Of a stretch of DNA of 64,000 nt, positions 1 through 10,367 are shown piece after piece. The translations under genes were made by a program, and so were the position numbers. Each line of letters begins with the position of its first letter. Position 1 is the stretch's first letter. Below the pieces are notes generated by a model that saw only the letters and a list, made by a program, of their open reading frames with translations, was not told where the DNA came from and did no database searches. The stretch covers positions 686,586 through 750,585 of the forward strand of contig NZ_FIZX01000002.1 of assembly GCF_900055185.1 (NCBI RefSeq), given 5' to 3'. Source of the stretch: Grimontia celer. GTDB lineage: Bacteria > Pseudomonadota > Gammaproteobacteria > Enterobacterales > Vibrionaceae.

Positions 1-1873
1 GCCCGTCCATGATAGGCATTTCAATATCCATCAGGATCAAATCTATGCATTGTGCATCGTTATTGAGTGTTTCTAATGCGCTATTTCCGTTTGGACATTG
101 AACGACTTTGAAGCCCTGCTTTTCCAATAGTATCGAGGTGAATTGCCGTAATGTTTCACTGTCATCAACGACCATGATGGTTTGTTGCATCTTGGCATCG
201 TTGTTCGCAATAGGACGGGTTGTGGTGATTTCCACTGTGTCAAAGAACAGCTGTTCAATCACAGCAGGTGTGTTGATGCGCCACACTAGCGTTTCTATCC
301 AGGTCGGTTGGTATACCGCGTGGGATTGATGATGGTTGGCTGGACCATTGTGTAGATAAACCACCTGTGCTTCAGTAAAAGACAACAGTGGCTCAATGTG
401 ACTCAGCACATCACCGTTGGCCTTCACGCTCTCCAGATCAACGACAATGACATCATACTCGAATTCAAAATCGCGTTTTTGAAGGGTTTGCAGCACATTG
501 AGGGTTTGAAGTTTAAACCCGACATCTTTGCTGATTTTGGCGGCGCGAGCAATCAGATCGGCTTCATCGGTGACAACCAGCATGGATTTAAGCTTGATGA
601 GCTTATGCTTGATGTCGTCAACGATGGGGGACTCAATGTTGGGGAAGGTGAGGGTAAAAGCGGTCCATTCACCTAGCTTAGATTCGCAAGTAATTTCTCC
701 CCCAAACGAACGCATCACTTTACGGCAGAAGGGAAGACCTAAACCGTAATTGCCTGTTCTTCCAGTGGTATAAAAGTCCTCAAAGATGGCTTCGAGAATT
801 TCTCTTGGAATACCCTGACCATTGTCCCGCACGATAATGCGGTTTTCGTACTTGTCGCTTTCTAGAAGAACATCAATCGTGAAGTTCTCGCTGCTGCGGT
901 GATGGAAGGCGTTCTTGAACAGGTTGTAAATCACATATTTCAGCAGCGTATCGCTGCCAAGGAACTCAAAATCATGGGTGCTGCGAAGCGCAATTGATGT
1001 TTTGTCAGCAACGTTTTTGTAGCCAAAGCTCGCTATCGCGTTGCTTAACACGGCTCGGGTATTGTGCTTTTTGAATGTTGAACGGGAAACGCGGCTTTCA
1101 TCTATCGAAGTCAGTAACAGGTCGATGGTTTCATTGCCTGCACGGATCATGTTCATAGCATCGTTACTGACTTCCCGCAGCAACTGCACGTCTTCTTCCT
1201 GAAGCTGGTAAACCTTGTTGCGGCTGTCAGAAGGGTCCGGGATGGTGGAGCGGATTAAATCGATGGTAGAGCACAGCCCACTCAGTGGATTACGCATTTC
1301 ATGGGCGATGCCAGCACCGAAGACTTTTGCAATAGAAACCTTGGTTTCGTGTTCTTGCTGGTTTCGGAAAAAGAAAATATTGCCAAACAGGTAGATGAAA
1401 AGGAACACAGGCATATACGTCCAGTCCATCGTGAATTCAAGGTGATACCCTCGTGATGCCCAAGCACAAAGCACCGCCATGCTTAGCCCTAATAGGGTCT
1501 GTACAAACATCACCCAAGTGATGTGCACTAAGAGAATATGGAGGAAAATCGCTGCCATAAATGACAATAACCAAACTGTTGACCAGTTGTTCATCAGTAG
1601 CATGTAAAAGAAGAAAAACGGCAGGACAACGGTAATGGCTAACTGGTAAAACCAATGCATGTATTCCTGAAGTGGCGACTTTAGGCGTTTTCTTGCCAGA
1701 ACAACAATGAAAAACAGGCAGCAGAACAGCCGCAATGAGAGGTTTTCGTATGTTTGTGGGAGAAAGTAGGTCCAGATGAAATAATACAGAGGGAACCCAA
1801 TTAGCCCCATCCAGCCCACCAATGTCAGGTTAGGCTCAGCGTACTGGTATACCTTGCGAAATGCCGCTTCCAT
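1..1873 (-). CDS. cqsS: CqsS-like CAI-1 autoinducer sensor kinase (hybrid), C-terminus cut by window edge
   Basis: Hybrid histidine kinase that in Vibrio senses the alpha-hydroxyketone CAI-1 in the inner membrane and passes phosphate through LuxU to LuxO. The translation follows V. cholerae CqsS, as I remember it, from the start (KVYQYAEPNLTLVGWMG) through about six membrane segments in residues 1-170. The dimerisation motif AGIAHEMRNPLSG has phospho-acceptor H191; an HATPase domain (DNGQGIP, GLGLPFCRKVM) follows, then a receiver starting near MVVDDSETLRQFT with phospho-acceptor D616 in LMDIEMP. The gene runs off the left edge, so roughly the last 70 residues are missing. The ATG at 1873 is chosen because it aligns with the family start and a stop lies shortly upstream; the ribosome site is weak. 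Residue F167 sits where V. cholerae has C170. No cqsA lies in the visible window; it could be beyond the left edge. Confidence 0.92.
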   Translation of the reverse strand, partial: MEAAFRKVYQYAEPNLTLVGWMGLIGFPLYYFIWTYFLPQTYENLSLRLFCCLFFIVVLARKRLKSPLQEYMHWFYQLAITVVLPFFFFYMLLMNNWSTVWLLSFMAAIFLHILLVHITWVMFVQTLLGLSMAVLCAWASRGYHLEFTMDWTYMPVFLFIYLFGNIFFFRNQQEHETKVSIAKVFGAGIAHEMRNPLSGLCSTIDLIRSTIPDPSDSRNKVYQLQEEDVQLLREVSNDAMNMIRAGNETIDLLLTSIDESRVSRSTFKKHNTRAVLSNAIASFGYKNVADKTSIALRSTHDFEFLGSDTLLKYVIYNLFKNAFHHRSSENFTIDVLLESDKYENRIIVRDNGQGIPREILEAIFEDFYTTGRTGNYGLGLPFCRKVMRSFGGEITCESKLGEWTAFTLTFPNIESPIVDDIKHKLIKLKSMLVVTDEADLIARAAKISKDVGFKLQTLNVLQTLQKRDFEFEYDVIVVDLESVKANGDVLSHIEPLLSFTEAQVVYLHNGPANHHQSHAVYQPTWIETLVWRINTPAVIEQLFFDTVEITTTRPIANNDAKMQQTIMVVDDSETLRQFTSILLEKQGFKVVQCPNGNSALETLNNDAQCIDLILMDIEMPIMDG

Positions 1874-2321
1874 ACTTTTGATAATTGCTGTCCTAGTCCA
1901 AACGTTTCGTTACCAGCCTTATTATTTTCTGTGTGGTGAACTTTCTTTTCATACTTTAAATAAAAATTGAATAGAAAGTTGGTTAATTCACCTGCCAGTT
2001 TCGAATTTTTATTCTCGGTTCTTGGAATATAATAGTCGCTTTCCAAGTCCCTGAGTTATCATAATTTGTTGCTATGCCATCAGTTTCATTTGATTGAATC
2101 TTCTCAAAAATAATTAGACGCTGAGGCAGTCCTTGAAAAAAACTTTATACAATGGTTTGTAATAGCGATGTCTTATTAATTGTACAAGTTTCGTTTTTTT
2201 TGAAAGGCAAGGATTTAACTTCAAATTTCGGTAATATTCGAGCGGGAAATAGACCGTCTGTGGAATGTATTTGCGTACAACCAACCTGGACGCGACTATC
2301 ATCAGCATGTTTGGAAATAGC
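1874..2321. other. Non-coding region upstream of cqsS
   Basis: AT-rich spacer between the cqsS start and the terminator of the chemoreceptor gene. It should hold the cqsS promoter. I found no convincing gene, RNA or operator; short open frames on both strands here resemble nothing and lack ribosome sites. Confidence 0.6.
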
Positions 2322-2349
2322 AAAAGCCACTTGCTCGCAAGTGGCTTTT
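2322..2349 (-). terminator. Terminator of the chemoreceptor gene
   Basis: Inverted repeat AAAAGCCACTTGC / GCAAGTGGCTTTT with a tiny loop, followed on the minus strand by a T-containing tract. It lies 22 bases past the stop of the chemotaxis gene. Confidence 0.8.
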
Positions 2350-2370
2350 GAGGGGAAAGCCCAGAGGGAT

Positions 2371-4596
2371 TTAGATAGAAAACTGGCTGGTGTGATGTTC
2401 CAGTGTTTTGGCCAGTTTCGTCAGTTCAGTGCTTGCCTCTGTGATTTGATGCATCGCAGAGGCTGTGTTCTGGGACATGGAATTGATGTCGACTAAATTC
2501 TTGTTGATGTCGACGGCGACTGTTGATTGCTGTTCCGAGGCACTCGCCATCTGAATTGTCATATCGGCAATGCGTTCCACTGACGCAACGGCGCATTCTA
2601 ATCGCTCAGTGCTTTCCAATGCCTGGTTGGCCACTTGTTCTGCATTCTGTGCGCCAGTTTCCATGGCTTTGCGGGTTTCGTCAGAAACCTTTTGCAGTGA
2701 GTTAATAAGGCTGGCAATTTCTTCAGTGGCATTCTGAGAGCTTTGCGCCAAACTTCTGACCTCATCTGCAACCACAGCAAAACCTCTCCCTTGATCGCCA
2801 GCACGGGCGGCTTCAATCGCGGCATTGAGTGCCAGCAAATTGGTTTGTTCGGCAATTTGGCCGATAGTGACCAGGATACCTGAAATGTCATCAGCACTTT
2901 TAGCCAACATGTTGGTTTTGTCTTTAGCCTGTTTCAGGTCAGACACTAAGGTCATCATACGGTTGGATGCATCACTGACAACCTGATTACTCTGTTTAAT
3001 TAACTCTTGCGCTTCAGTGGCAGCCCGAGCCGTTTCAGATGTATTGTTGGAAATTTCGTTTGCTGTCATGGTCATTTCTTCCATGGCAGTAGCAACCTGA
3101 AGGGTACTGCTGTTCTGGCGCTCGATATTCTGCAGGGTATCGCGGGTGCTCTGTGATAGCTGGTAAGACGCTGAGGATTGTTGCTCGGTTGCTTTAACAA
3201 CGCTTCCCGTCAGAGCTTTTAGGTTGTTGGTCATATCATACATTGAGCGGTAAACGCCGCTGCTGGAATCATCAATCGCAAAACTCAACGTCAGATCGCC
3301 TTTCGAAATAGTATCTGCGATCTTCTGCATTTCTTTGGGCTCACCACCCAGCGGTCGGGTAATAGCGTTGGCGAAATAGACTGCAACACCAGCGATGATG
3401 GCTAATGCGATAGAAATAGTTATCAGCACGGAATTGCGAAGTGTAGAGACAGAAGCAAAAGCTTCAGCAACGTCTATTTCTGCCAAAATTGCCCATTCGG
3501 CACCAAGAATGGAGATGGGAGAATATGCAGACAAAACGGGATTGCCGTTGTAATCCATGATGGTCTGAACCGCTGAAATACCATTCAAAGCCTGAGTGAC
3601 GGCCTGGGTCTTCACTGCGCCTTTCACGGGGTTTGAGAAGGAGGCTATGACCGAGTGGTTAACTGGATCAAGGTAAGAGTCTGAGCGCATCAGGTTATCG
3701 CTGCCAACGAGATAGGTTTCTCCTGTTTCACCTAAACCTGCGCGCTCACCCATTATGGCATTGAGACGATCTATCGGAAATTGGTAGGCGAGAATGGCGA
3801 CGGCCTCGCCTTTGTCGAATATCGGCGTAGCAATGAATCCAGCTGGCTCATTGAAAGATGGCAGATATTTGGCAAAGTCGATGAAGGCAACCTGACCTTT
3901 CTTGGCGGTTAGCGCCTGCCGATAGGCTTCTGCTAAACCACTTTCTGAAAAAGGTCCACGTTTGAGTGAAGTTGCAAAGTCTGTTTCTTTGCTCACGGAA
4001 TACACCACATTTCCGCCTTCGATATCGATCAGGAAAATGTCGTAGTAACCGAATTTCTCTTTGGTAGAAGCAAGGTAATCGTGAATCGCGTTGTGGTGGA
4101 AGTCATAGCGCAGGCCAAAGTGACTGGTCGACATGACGGCTTTGTTGTCGTTTTCATTATCGACGAGATAGGCATATTGAAGGTATTTAGCTGACGTACT
4201 GAGTTGTTCAACCAAAGAAGATGCATCGACAGTTAACTTAAAGTCGTATTTTTTCTGCGTAGGCGCGATAAGTTTTTTTTGATAGTAAGCGATAAGCTGT
4301 TGTTCAGATATTTCACTCGCATCAATTTCTGTGGGTACGGTTCGATACGCATCAATCATGCCTTTAGCACTGTTAGCAAGAGATGCTGACGATGCGGTTG
4401 TTGTCAGCTGTGCTGCTGCGCTGTCAAAGTATCTCTTGACCGCATCCTTCTTCACTTCGCGGAGCGCTTCGAGCTGACTGAATGTTTGCTCTTCGAGGGA
4501 TGCACTCGCCATTTGCAAAGAAAACGCAGACACAATGGCTGCGGGTATTAGCCCTATGCCTAAAAGGATTAACAACATTTTCTGTTTCAGCTTCAT
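2371..4596 (-). CDS. Methyl-accepting chemotaxis protein with periplasmic Cache-type sensor
   Basis: Chemoreceptor of about 741 residues that relays ligand binding to CheA/CheW. It has one membrane segment near residues 5-23, a large periplasmic region of about 350 residues of the double-Cache type (inferred from length and layout), and a second membrane segment near 390-410 ([19 protein letters not shown]). A HAMP linker follows, then a long coiled-coil signalling domain whose hairpin tip is recognisable ([20 protein letters not shown]). The C-terminus ends HTSQFSI, without a CheR-binding pentapeptide. I start at 4596 because an AGGGGGCG ribosome site lies 5-6 bases upstream; the in-frame ATG six codons earlier overlaps that site and would start translation from within it. 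Ligand unknown. A Fur-like sequence lies about 110 bases upstream. Confidence 0.9.
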   Translation of the reverse strand: MKLKQKMLLILLGIGLIPAAIVSAFSLQMASASLEEQTFSQLEALREVKKDAVKRYFDSAAAQLTTTASSASLANSAKGMIDAYRTVPTEIDASEISEQQLIAYYQKKLIAPTQKKYDFKLTVDASSLVEQLSTSAKYLQYAYLVDNENDNKAVMSTSHFGLRYDFHHNAIHDYLASTKEKFGYYDIFLIDIEGGNVVYSVSKETDFATSLKRGPFSESGLAEAYRQALTAKKGQVAFIDFAKYLPSFNEPAGFIATPIFDKGEAVAILAYQFPIDRLNAIMGERAGLGETGETYLVGSDNLMRSDSYLDPVNHSVIASFSNPVKGAVKTQAVTQALNGISAVQTIMDYNGNPVLSAYSPISILGAEWAILAEIDVAEAFASVSTLRNSVLITISIALAIIAGVAVYFANAITRPLGGEPKEMQKIADTISKGDLTLSFAIDDSSSGVYRSMYDMTNNLKALTGSVVKATEQQSSASYQLSQSTRDTLQNIERQNSSTLQVATAMEEMTMTANEISNNTSETARAATEAQELIKQSNQVVSDASNRMMTLVSDLKQAKDKTNMLAKSADDISGILVTIGQIAEQTNLLALNAAIEAARAGDQGRGFAVVADEVRSLAQSSQNATEEIASLINSLQKVSDETRKAMETGAQNAEQVANQALESTERLECAVASVERIADMTIQMASASEQQSTVAVDINKNLVDINSMSQNTASAMHQITEASTELTKLAKTLEHHTSQFSI

Positions 4597-4927
4597 TATC
4601 CGCCCCCTAGCCAATGTTATTTATTTGTTATTCAACTCTGTATCAATAACGAGAAAGTGTGCTCTATGAAATGAAAATAGTGTTAGGAATTATTATCTTC
4701 CACTAAATGATAGTGATTATCATCACGGATATGCCTTGTGATCCATATAAATATGTCGACAAAAGACACCATTTTTGAATGGTTAATTTTGGTCTTAGAA
4801 TAGGTGATTTCTACTAATTGACTGTTTTTCAACTGGTTGCATTTCTAGACAGCCAATGAAAATTTTCAAGCGCGTGAACCTTGTTCAATAAATACAATTT
4901 CACCTTGCGCGGAAAATTTGAAAAGAA
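4597..4927. other. Non-coding region upstream of the chemoreceptor gene
   Basis: AT-rich spacer of about 330 bases between the chemoreceptor start and the gcvP terminator. It contains the Fur-like palindrome listed separately; nothing else was recognised. Confidence 0.6.
4709..4727. promoter_or_regulatory. Possible Fur-like operator
   Basis: GATAGTGATTATCATCACG matches the E. coli Fur consensus at about 14 of 19 positions. It sits about 110 bases upstream of the chemoreceptor start. AT-rich DNA gives such matches by chance, so this is tentative. Confidence 0.3.
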
Positions 4928-4951
4928 AAAGCGAGCCATTTGGCTCGCTTT
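4928..4951 (-). terminator. Terminator of gcvHP
   Basis: Perfect 10-base stem AAAGCGAGCC / GGCTCGCTTT with a 4-base loop and a T-rich tail on the minus strand, 26 bases past the gcvP stop. Confidence 0.88.
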
Positions 4952-4976
4952 ACTGGTTAGGACAATCTTTTGACGA

Positions 4977-7841
4977 TCAGTCTTCCATGTAGCTTTCAAT
5001 GCTCGGGCAAGAGCAAATCAGGTTGCGGTCACCGTAAACATTGTCGACACGGTTAGCTGTCGGCCAGTACTTCGCATCTTTCGATTGTGCGCTTGGGAAG
5101 CAAGCCAACTCACGGCTGTAAGGGCGCTCCCAATCGGCAGCCATGAGGTCATTCTGTGTGTGTGGTGCGTTAACCAGCGGATTGTTCTCCAGTGGCCATT
5201 CGCCATCCTGCACTTTAGCGATCTCTTCGCGAATAGCGATCATCGCATCACAGAAGCGGTCTAGCTCAGCTTTGTCTTCACTTTCTGTTGGCTCAATCAT
5301 CAGTGTGCCTGCAACCGGGAAGGACATCGTTGGCGCGTGGAAACCATAGTCCATCAGACGCTTCGCAATATCTTCCTCAGAGATGCCAGACGCATCTTTG
5401 ATTGGACGAATGTCGATAATACATTCGTGCGCAATGCGACCGTGAGTACCGCGGTACAGAACCGGGTAGTAAGGACGCAGGCGCTCCATCACATAGTTTG
5501 CACTCAGGATGGCAACCTTAGTCGCTTCCGTCAGGCCTTGCTCACCCATCATGGCAACGTATGCCCATGAAATTGGCAGGATAGAAGCGCTACCGATCTG
5601 CGCAGCAGAAACTGCGTAATTAGTACCTTCAACCACGTGACCCGGTAGGAATGGTGCTAGGTGTGATTTCACACCGATAGGACCCATACCTGGACCACCA
5701 CCACCGTGTGGGATACAGAAAGTCTTGTGCAGGTTCAAGTGGGAAACGTCTGAACCAATGAAACCTGGGCTGGTGAGACCAACCTGAGCATTCATGTTTG
5801 CACCATCGAGATAAACCTGACCGCCCGCTTCATGAACCAGTTCGCACACTTCCTGAACCGCTTCTTCGTATACACCATGCGTAGAAGGGTAGGTGATCAT
5901 GATGCAAGACAGATCGTTGCGGTGTTTCTCGATTTTCGCTTTCAGATCGTCAACATCGATGTTGCCGTTGTCATCACAACCTACAACTACGACTTTCATA
6001 GAAACCATGGCTGCAGATGCTGGGTTGGTGCCGTGTGCAGAACTTGGGATCAAACAGACATTACGGTGAGCTTCGCCACGGCTTTCGTGGTAGCGCTGAA
6101 TCGCAATCAGACCCGCATACTCGCCCTGTGCGCCTGAGTTAGGCTGCAGGGACATTGCATCGTAGCCAGTGATTTCGCACAGCATCTTGTTCAGTGATTC
6201 CGCCAACTCGCCATAACCCAGTGCTTGGTCAGCGGGAACAAACGGGTGCAGGGCACCAAATTCAGGCCAGGTCACTGGGATCATCTCTGCGGCGGCATTT
6301 AGCTTCATGGTACAGCTGCCGAGCGGGATCATGCCGTGCGTCAGGGAGAAGTCTTTGTTTTCCAGCTTCTTCATGTAACGCATCAACTGGGTTTCACTCT
6401 GGTGAGTGTTGAACACAGGGTGCGTCAGGTAATCGCTGGTGCGTCGGCATGATTCCGGAATTGCCGCATACTCGTCCGCTTCTACAGAAGAGGCATATTG
6501 CGCCACGTCTGTTTCGTCCGTCAGTGCAGCTACCAGTGCGGTGACTTCTTCCAGCGTGGTGGTTTCATCGAAACTCACGCCCAACTGTCCATCCAGTTTG
6601 CGAAGGTTGAAGCCAGCATCCTGCGCTTTTTGGAAAAGCGCGTCGGTTTGATCACCGGTGTTCAGCGTGATGGTGTCAAAGAAATCGTGGAATGCCAGCG
6701 CGATCCCAGCGTGGTTAAACGCTGCTGCTGCCAATGCCGTCAGGTGATGTACGCGACGACCGATTTTCTTCAGGCCTTCTGGACCGTGGTATACCGCATA
6801 GAAGGCAGCCATATTTGCCAGCAGTGCCTGTGCAGTACAGATGTTCGAGGTCGCTTTCTCGCGGCGAATATGCTGCTCACGGGTCTGCATCGCCATGCGA
6901 AGTGCTTGGTTGCCTTTCGAGTCGATAGACACACCAATCACACGGCCAGGCATAGTACGCTTCAGTTTGTCACGTGTTGCCATGAATGCAGCGTGTGGAC
7001 CACCGAAGCCCATAGGCACGCCAAAGCGTTGTGCAGAACCAATAACGACATCTGCACCCATTTCACCCGGTGCTTTCAGCAAGGTGAGGGACAGCAGGTC
7101 AGCAGCTACCGTTACCAGCGTTTTGTTGGCTTGTGCCGCGGCAATAAGGTCTGTCAGATCGCGAACCTGACCCGTCGTGCCAGGATATTGGAGCAGTGCG
7201 CCGAACACATCGTGCTGCGGCAGGTTATCTGCTGCATCCACCACTACATCAAAGCCCATAAAGCCTGCGCGCGTGTTGATCACGTCCAGTGTTTGCGGGT
7301 GAACGTCGTCTGCCACAAAGAAAGTGTTGCTCTTACTCTTACCACCGCGCTTACATAGCGTCATGGCTTCGGCGGCAGCCGTTGCTTCGTCAAGCAGGGA
7401 AGCATTAGCCAGCTCCATGCCTGTCAGGTCCATCACCATTTGCTGGAAGTTCAGCAGCGATTCAAGGCGACCCTGTGAGATCTCTGGCTGGTATGGCGTG
7501 TACGCTGTGTACCAACCTGGGTTTTCCAACACGTTACGGAGAATTGGATTTGGCGTGTAGGTGCCGTAGTAACCCTGACCGATAAAGCTGCGCTTGATGA
7601 CGTTTTTGCTCGCAATAGCCTTTAGCTTGCTTAGCATAGCCACTTCACTCAGTGGCGCATCAAGATCCATAGGTTGTGGCAGGCGAATAGCTGCTGGCAC
7701 AGTTTCTTCAATGAGATGCTCAAGGCTGGTGGCATTCACTGTGTTCAGCATCGCTTGCTGGTCGGATTCGCGCGGGCCGTTATGACGGGTGACAAACTCG
7801 TTGTCAGCCTGCAGTTGATCAAGTAAGCGTGATTCTGTCAT
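4977..7841 (-). CDS. gcvP: Glycine dehydrogenase (decarboxylating), P protein of the glycine cleavage system
   Basis: Pyridoxal-phosphate enzyme that decarboxylates glycine and passes the aminomethyl group to lipoyl-GcvH. At 954 residues it is the full-length fused form of gammaproteobacteria, with the two homologous halves in one chain. The PLP lysine is in [19 protein letters not shown], and [20 protein letters not shown] is another typical block. Start [10 protein letters not shown] is preceded by a GGACGAAGG ribosome site. It lies 15 bases downstream of gcvH and is surely co-transcribed with it. The locus is split: gcvT is on the other strand beyond sdaA and the regulator, whereas E. coli has gcvTHP together. 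Confidence 0.98.
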   Translation of the reverse strand: MTESRLLDQLQADNEFVTRHNGPRESDQQAMLNTVNATSLEHLIEETVPAAIRLPQPMDLDAPLSEVAMLSKLKAIASKNVIKRSFIGQGYYGTYTPNPILRNVLENPGWYTAYTPYQPEISQGRLESLLNFQQMVMDLTGMELANASLLDEATAAAEAMTLCKRGGKSKSNTFFVADDVHPQTLDVINTRAGFMGFDVVVDAADNLPQHDVFGALLQYPGTTGQVRDLTDLIAAAQANKTLVTVAADLLSLTLLKAPGEMGADVVIGSAQRFGVPMGFGGPHAAFMATRDKLKRTMPGRVIGVSIDSKGNQALRMAMQTREQHIRREKATSNICTAQALLANMAAFYAVYHGPEGLKKIGRRVHHLTALAAAAFNHAGIALAFHDFFDTITLNTGDQTDALFQKAQDAGFNLRKLDGQLGVSFDETTTLEEVTALVAALTDETDVAQYASSVEADEYAAIPESCRRTSDYLTHPVFNTHQSETQLMRYMKKLENKDFSLTHGMIPLGSCTMKLNAAAEMIPVTWPEFGALHPFVPADQALGYGELAESLNKMLCEITGYDAMSLQPNSGAQGEYAGLIAIQRYHESRGEAHRNVCLIPSSAHGTNPASAAMVSMKVVVVGCDDNGNIDVDDLKAKIEKHRNDLSCIMITYPSTHGVYEEAVQEVCELVHEAGGQVYLDGANMNAQVGLTSPGFIGSDVSHLNLHKTFCIPHGGGGPGMGPIGVKSHLAPFLPGHVVEGTNYAVSAAQIGSASILPISWAYVAMMGEQGLTEATKVAILSANYVMERLRPYYPVLYRGTHGRIAHECIIDIRPIKDASGISEEDIAKRLMDYGFHAPTMSFPVAGTLMIEPTESEDKAELDRFCDAMIAIREEIAKVQDGEWPLENNPLVNAPHTQNDLMAADWERPYSRELACFPSAQSKDAKYWPTANRVDNVYGDRNLICSCPSIESYMED

Positions 7842-7856
7842 GACCTTCGTCCTGAA

Positions 7857-8234
7857 TTAGTCTTCGATAGTTGCCTGATAAGCTTCAGCGTTCATCAGAT
7901 GATCAAGGTTGCTGTCGTCAGCCAGCTTGATTTTCGCAATCCATCCGCCTTCAAATGGTGCTTCGTTAACCAGTTCTGGGCTGTCTTCCAGATCTTCGTT
8001 AACTTCAACCACTTCACCGTTTACCGGGCCGTAAATGTCTGATGCTGCTTTTACAGATTCTACGAGTGAAAAGCCTTCGCCGACTTCAACTTCGGTGCCA
8101 ATTTCTGGCAGGTCAACGAATACCACGTCACCCAACAGTTGTTGTGCGTGATCAGAGATACCTACTGTCACAGTACCGTCGCCATTGTCTTTTACCCACT
8201 CGTGGCTCTCAGCAAATTTCAGGGTTGCATCCAT
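7857..8234 (-). CDS. gcvH: Glycine cleavage system H protein
   Basis: Lipoylated carrier of 125 residues that shuttles the aminomethyl intermediate among the P, T and L proteins in the cytoplasm. The lipoyl-attachment lysine is K62 in [18 protein letters not shown]. Family length is about 125-130, so it is complete. A CGGAGAAG ribosome site precedes the ATG. It is the first gene of the gcvHP unit; sdaA lies 115 bases upstream in the same direction, with a possible hairpin between, so read-through from sdaA is plausible. Confidence 0.97.
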   Translation of the reverse strand: MDATLKFAESHEWVKDNGDGTVTVGISDHAQQLLGDVVFVDLPEIGTEVEVGEGFSLVESVKAASDIYGPVNGEVVEVNEDLEDSPELVNEAPFEGGWIAKIKLADDSNLDHLMNAEAYQATIED

Positions 8235-8294
8235 TTTTACTTCTCCGTGTGAAACGAGTTAAATCGTCGCTGCTACTTGCAGCATAAAAATTTT

Positions 8295-8321
8295 ACGGGC
8301 CGGGGGCTGCTCCGAACCCGT
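8295..8321 (-). terminator. Possible hairpin or attenuator between sdaA and gcvH
   Basis: On the minus strand, ACGGGTTCGG can pair imperfectly (two G-T pairs, one mismatch) with the CCCGGCCCGT downstream. It is followed by AAAATTTTTA. This could lower transcription from sdaA into gcvH. It is only a weak intrinsic terminator candidate. Confidence 0.35.
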
Positions 8322-8349
8322 CTAGTATTCCTGTCTGGCAAGTGCTCTA

Positions 8350-9750
8350 TTAACAGGCAACAACGTTGATGGCGATTGCGTTGGTTGCCAGTCCGCCTTG
8401 GGACGTTTCCTTGTACTTGCTCATCATGTCGAGTCCTGTTTCGTGCATGGTTTTAATCACGCTATCGAGCGAAACGTGGTGCTCTCCATCGCCATTAAGT
8501 GCGAGTCTGGTGGCATTAATTGCCTTCACTGCACCCATGGTATTTCTTTCTATGCAGGGAACCTGAACCAGACCGTTAATAGGGTCGCACGTCAGTCCCA
8601 GGTTGTGTTCCATTCCGATTTCCGCAGCATTTTCTATTTGTGCCGAGGTCGCACCCATGGCGGCGGCTAAACCGCCAGCTGCCATCGAACAAGCGACGCC
8701 GATTTCTCCCTGGCAACCAACCTCTGCTGCGGATATAGATGCATTGGTCTTGTACAAAGAACCAATCGCTGCTGCGGCTGCAAGAAAGGTTCTTATGCCT
8801 TCCACATTGTTGGGTGACACAAATTTGTTGTAGTAAGCCAGCACAGCAGGAATCACGCCTGCCGCTCCGTTTGTCGGCGCTGTTACTACGCGGCCACCCG
8901 CTGCATTTTCTTCGTTAACGGCCATGGCGAACATGTTGACCCAATCATTGGTGTCGAGGGGCAGGCCGTCCAAGTCTTTCTTGATAATGCAATCGTGTAG
9001 CTTTTTTGCCCGACGCTTCAGAGCGAGCCCTCCGGGCAATACACCATCTTGCTCGATGCCACGCTCAATACAGGCGTTCATCACGTGCCAGATAGCATCA
9101 ATCTGTTCGTTGACCGTTTTCATGGATGCCTTTTTGTCCTGTGCTTTGGCACGGGCAAGCTCGTTGGCAAACATGATGTCGGCGATGCTCTTTTCTTGCT
9201 TTCCACAATGTTCGAGCAGTTCCACCGCGCTGTTAAAAGGAAACGGTGGCGTAAAATCTGATGCAAGGGCATCAGTTTCACCTTTTTCTACGACGAAACC
9301 GCCTCCAACTGAGAAGTAGGTGCAACAAAGCAATACTTCTTCGTTGTCTCCCTTCGCTGTCAGTGTCATTCCGTTTGGATGCTCTGGCAGTACCTTGTCG
9401 AAGTGGAAGACCAGATCAGTGTCCCAGTCAAAAGGAACAAAGCGGTGTCCGTCTAGTGGCAGTTCTTTGCTGCCTTTCACCATGTTGGTCATGGTTGGGA
9501 TATCGTCTGGATTGACGCTATCAGGCCATTCGCCCATCAAGCCCATCACACATGCCACATCCGTGGCGTGACCTTTCCCAGTCAGTGCCAGAGAGCCATA
9601 CAGCTCGACTGTCACTGTTTCCACATTGTGGAGTATCTCTTTATCGCGCAATTCTGCAGCAAATCTTGCGCTGGCGACCATGGGACCCACTGTGTGGGAG
9701 CTGGATGGCCCAACGCCAATCTTAAACAGGTCAAACATGCTATGACTCAT
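8350..9750 (-). CDS. sdaA: L-serine ammonia-lyase (iron-sulfur type)
   Basis: Converts L-serine to pyruvate and ammonia using a [4Fe-4S] cluster. About 466 residues, close to the 455 typical of SdaA/SdaB. The N-terminal block FDLFKIGVGPSSSHTVGPM and the cysteines of the C-terminal domain (EVGCQGEIGVACSMAAGG, LGLTCDPINGLVQVPC) are present. The ATG at 9750 is preceded by AAGGAGAC at proper spacing, so a longer in-frame version starting 12 codons earlier is unlikely. It heads a leftward unit with gcvH and gcvP, which fits joint catabolism of glycine and serine. Its promoter region carries two palindromic operators and a PurR-like box. Confidence 0.95.
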   Translation of the reverse strand: MSHSMFDLFKIGVGPSSSHTVGPMVASARFAAELRDKEILHNVETVTVELYGSLALTGKGHATDVACVMGLMGEWPDSVNPDDIPTMTNMVKGSKELPLDGHRFVPFDWDTDLVFHFDKVLPEHPNGMTLTAKGDNEEVLLCCTYFSVGGGFVVEKGETDALASDFTPPFPFNSAVELLEHCGKQEKSIADIMFANELARAKAQDKKASMKTVNEQIDAIWHVMNACIERGIEQDGVLPGGLALKRRAKKLHDCIIKKDLDGLPLDTNDWVNMFAMAVNEENAAGGRVVTAPTNGAAGVIPAVLAYYNKFVSPNNVEGIRTFLAAAAAIGSLYKTNASISAAEVGCQGEIGVACSMAAGGLAAAMGATSAQIENAAEIGMEHNLGLTCDPINGLVQVPCIERNTMGAVKAINATRLALNGDGEHHVSLDSVIKTMHETGLDMMSKYKETSQGGLATNAIAINVVAC

Positions 9751-9950
9751 TGCACGTCTCCTTGCCTTTTGTAGGTTACGCACCACCGTTCTGGCTTGGG
9801 TGCCGGTTGATGACTATCCCGTCATCGCTTGCCCAGTTGTCACGTTGAAGTGCTTATTACTTTGGGTATAGCAAGCGTGGCGTTTTATTGTTATTTGAAC
9901 TTCAACATTTGCGTAACATACAAAACGTGTTTGCGCCCTGCAAAACAAAA

Positions 9951-9964
9951 TTTCCTATAGGAAA
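9951..9964. promoter_or_regulatory. Palindromic operator, copy 1
   Basis: Perfect palindrome TTTCCTATAGGAAA, about 200 bases upstream of the sdaA start. The same motif with one central change occurs at 10235-10248. The adjacent XRE/cupin regulator is the natural candidate to bind both; this is inferred from symmetry and position. Confidence 0.6.
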
Positions 9965-10034
9965 CTCTTGATGTGATCTCGCGAACAGTTCTGACAATTT
10001 GCTCAATATCAGACTTTCTTAAAATACTTACCTT

Positions 10035-10050
10035 GCGCAAACGTTTGCTT
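10035..10050. promoter_or_regulatory. PurR-like operator
   Basis: GCGCAAACGTTTGCTT contains the perfect palindrome GCAAACGTTTGC and matches the PurR box core ACGCAAACGTTTNCGT. In E. coli PurR represses gcvTHP because glycine cleavage supplies one-carbon units for purines. A LacI-family relative could bind the same sequence. Confidence 0.55.
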
Positions 10051-10232
10051 TTTTACTCTTTTACACGCAACATTGCAAACGCTAAATCCTTGCCCAACGA
10101 TCAATTCATTTAATATCAATGGCTTGGGATAAGTTGGATTTTAGGGTGGATTTTTGTGAAAAAGTCAGTAGTTGGACGGATGGAAAGAAACCCAACTATC
10201 ATACGTCTTGGTGAGTGGTGAAGATTCACTCA

Positions 10233-10250
10233 AGTTTCCAATAGGAAACT
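10233..10250. promoter_or_regulatory. Palindromic operator, copy 2
   Basis: AGTTTCCAATAGGAAACT, an 18-base near-perfect palindrome about 120 bases before the regulator start. It shares TTTCC-ATAGGAAA with the copy at 9951. Placement near the regulator promoter suggests autoregulation. Confidence 0.6.
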
Positions 10251-10367
10251 TTTTGTTAAAAGTGTTAACTTGTTCGTGTTGGTCGCAGCGTTGTCTGTGT
10301 AAGAATGGCGGCCACTAGAACAGCCCCTATGGACTGAACCCAGTAATTGCAAGGTGAGAATCGAACT

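Larger units (their letters stand above)
9751..10367. other. Divergent control region between sdaA and the XRE/cupin regulator
   Basis: About 620 bases without a gene, holding the promoters for sdaA-gcvHP leftward and regulator-gcvT rightward. Three sites are listed separately: two TTTCC-ATA-GGAAA palindromes and a PurR-like palindrome. I looked for a glycine riboswitch by its conserved core on both strands and did not see one. Confidence 0.7.

Noticed and set aside
2152-2496. Plus-strand open frame of 114 codons over the chemoreceptor end
   Set aside because: It crosses the terminator and the 3' end of the chemoreceptor gene and resembles no protein.
6498-7358. Long open frame (286 codons) on the plus strand opposite gcvP
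   Set aside because: It lies wholly antisense to a clear gcvP, has Cys/His-rich nonsense composition and no ribosome site. It reflects codon bias of gcvP.
9751-10367. Glycine riboswitch ahead of the glycine/serine genes
   Set aside because: Expected from other bacteria, but the conserved aptamer core was not found on either strand here or before gcvH.
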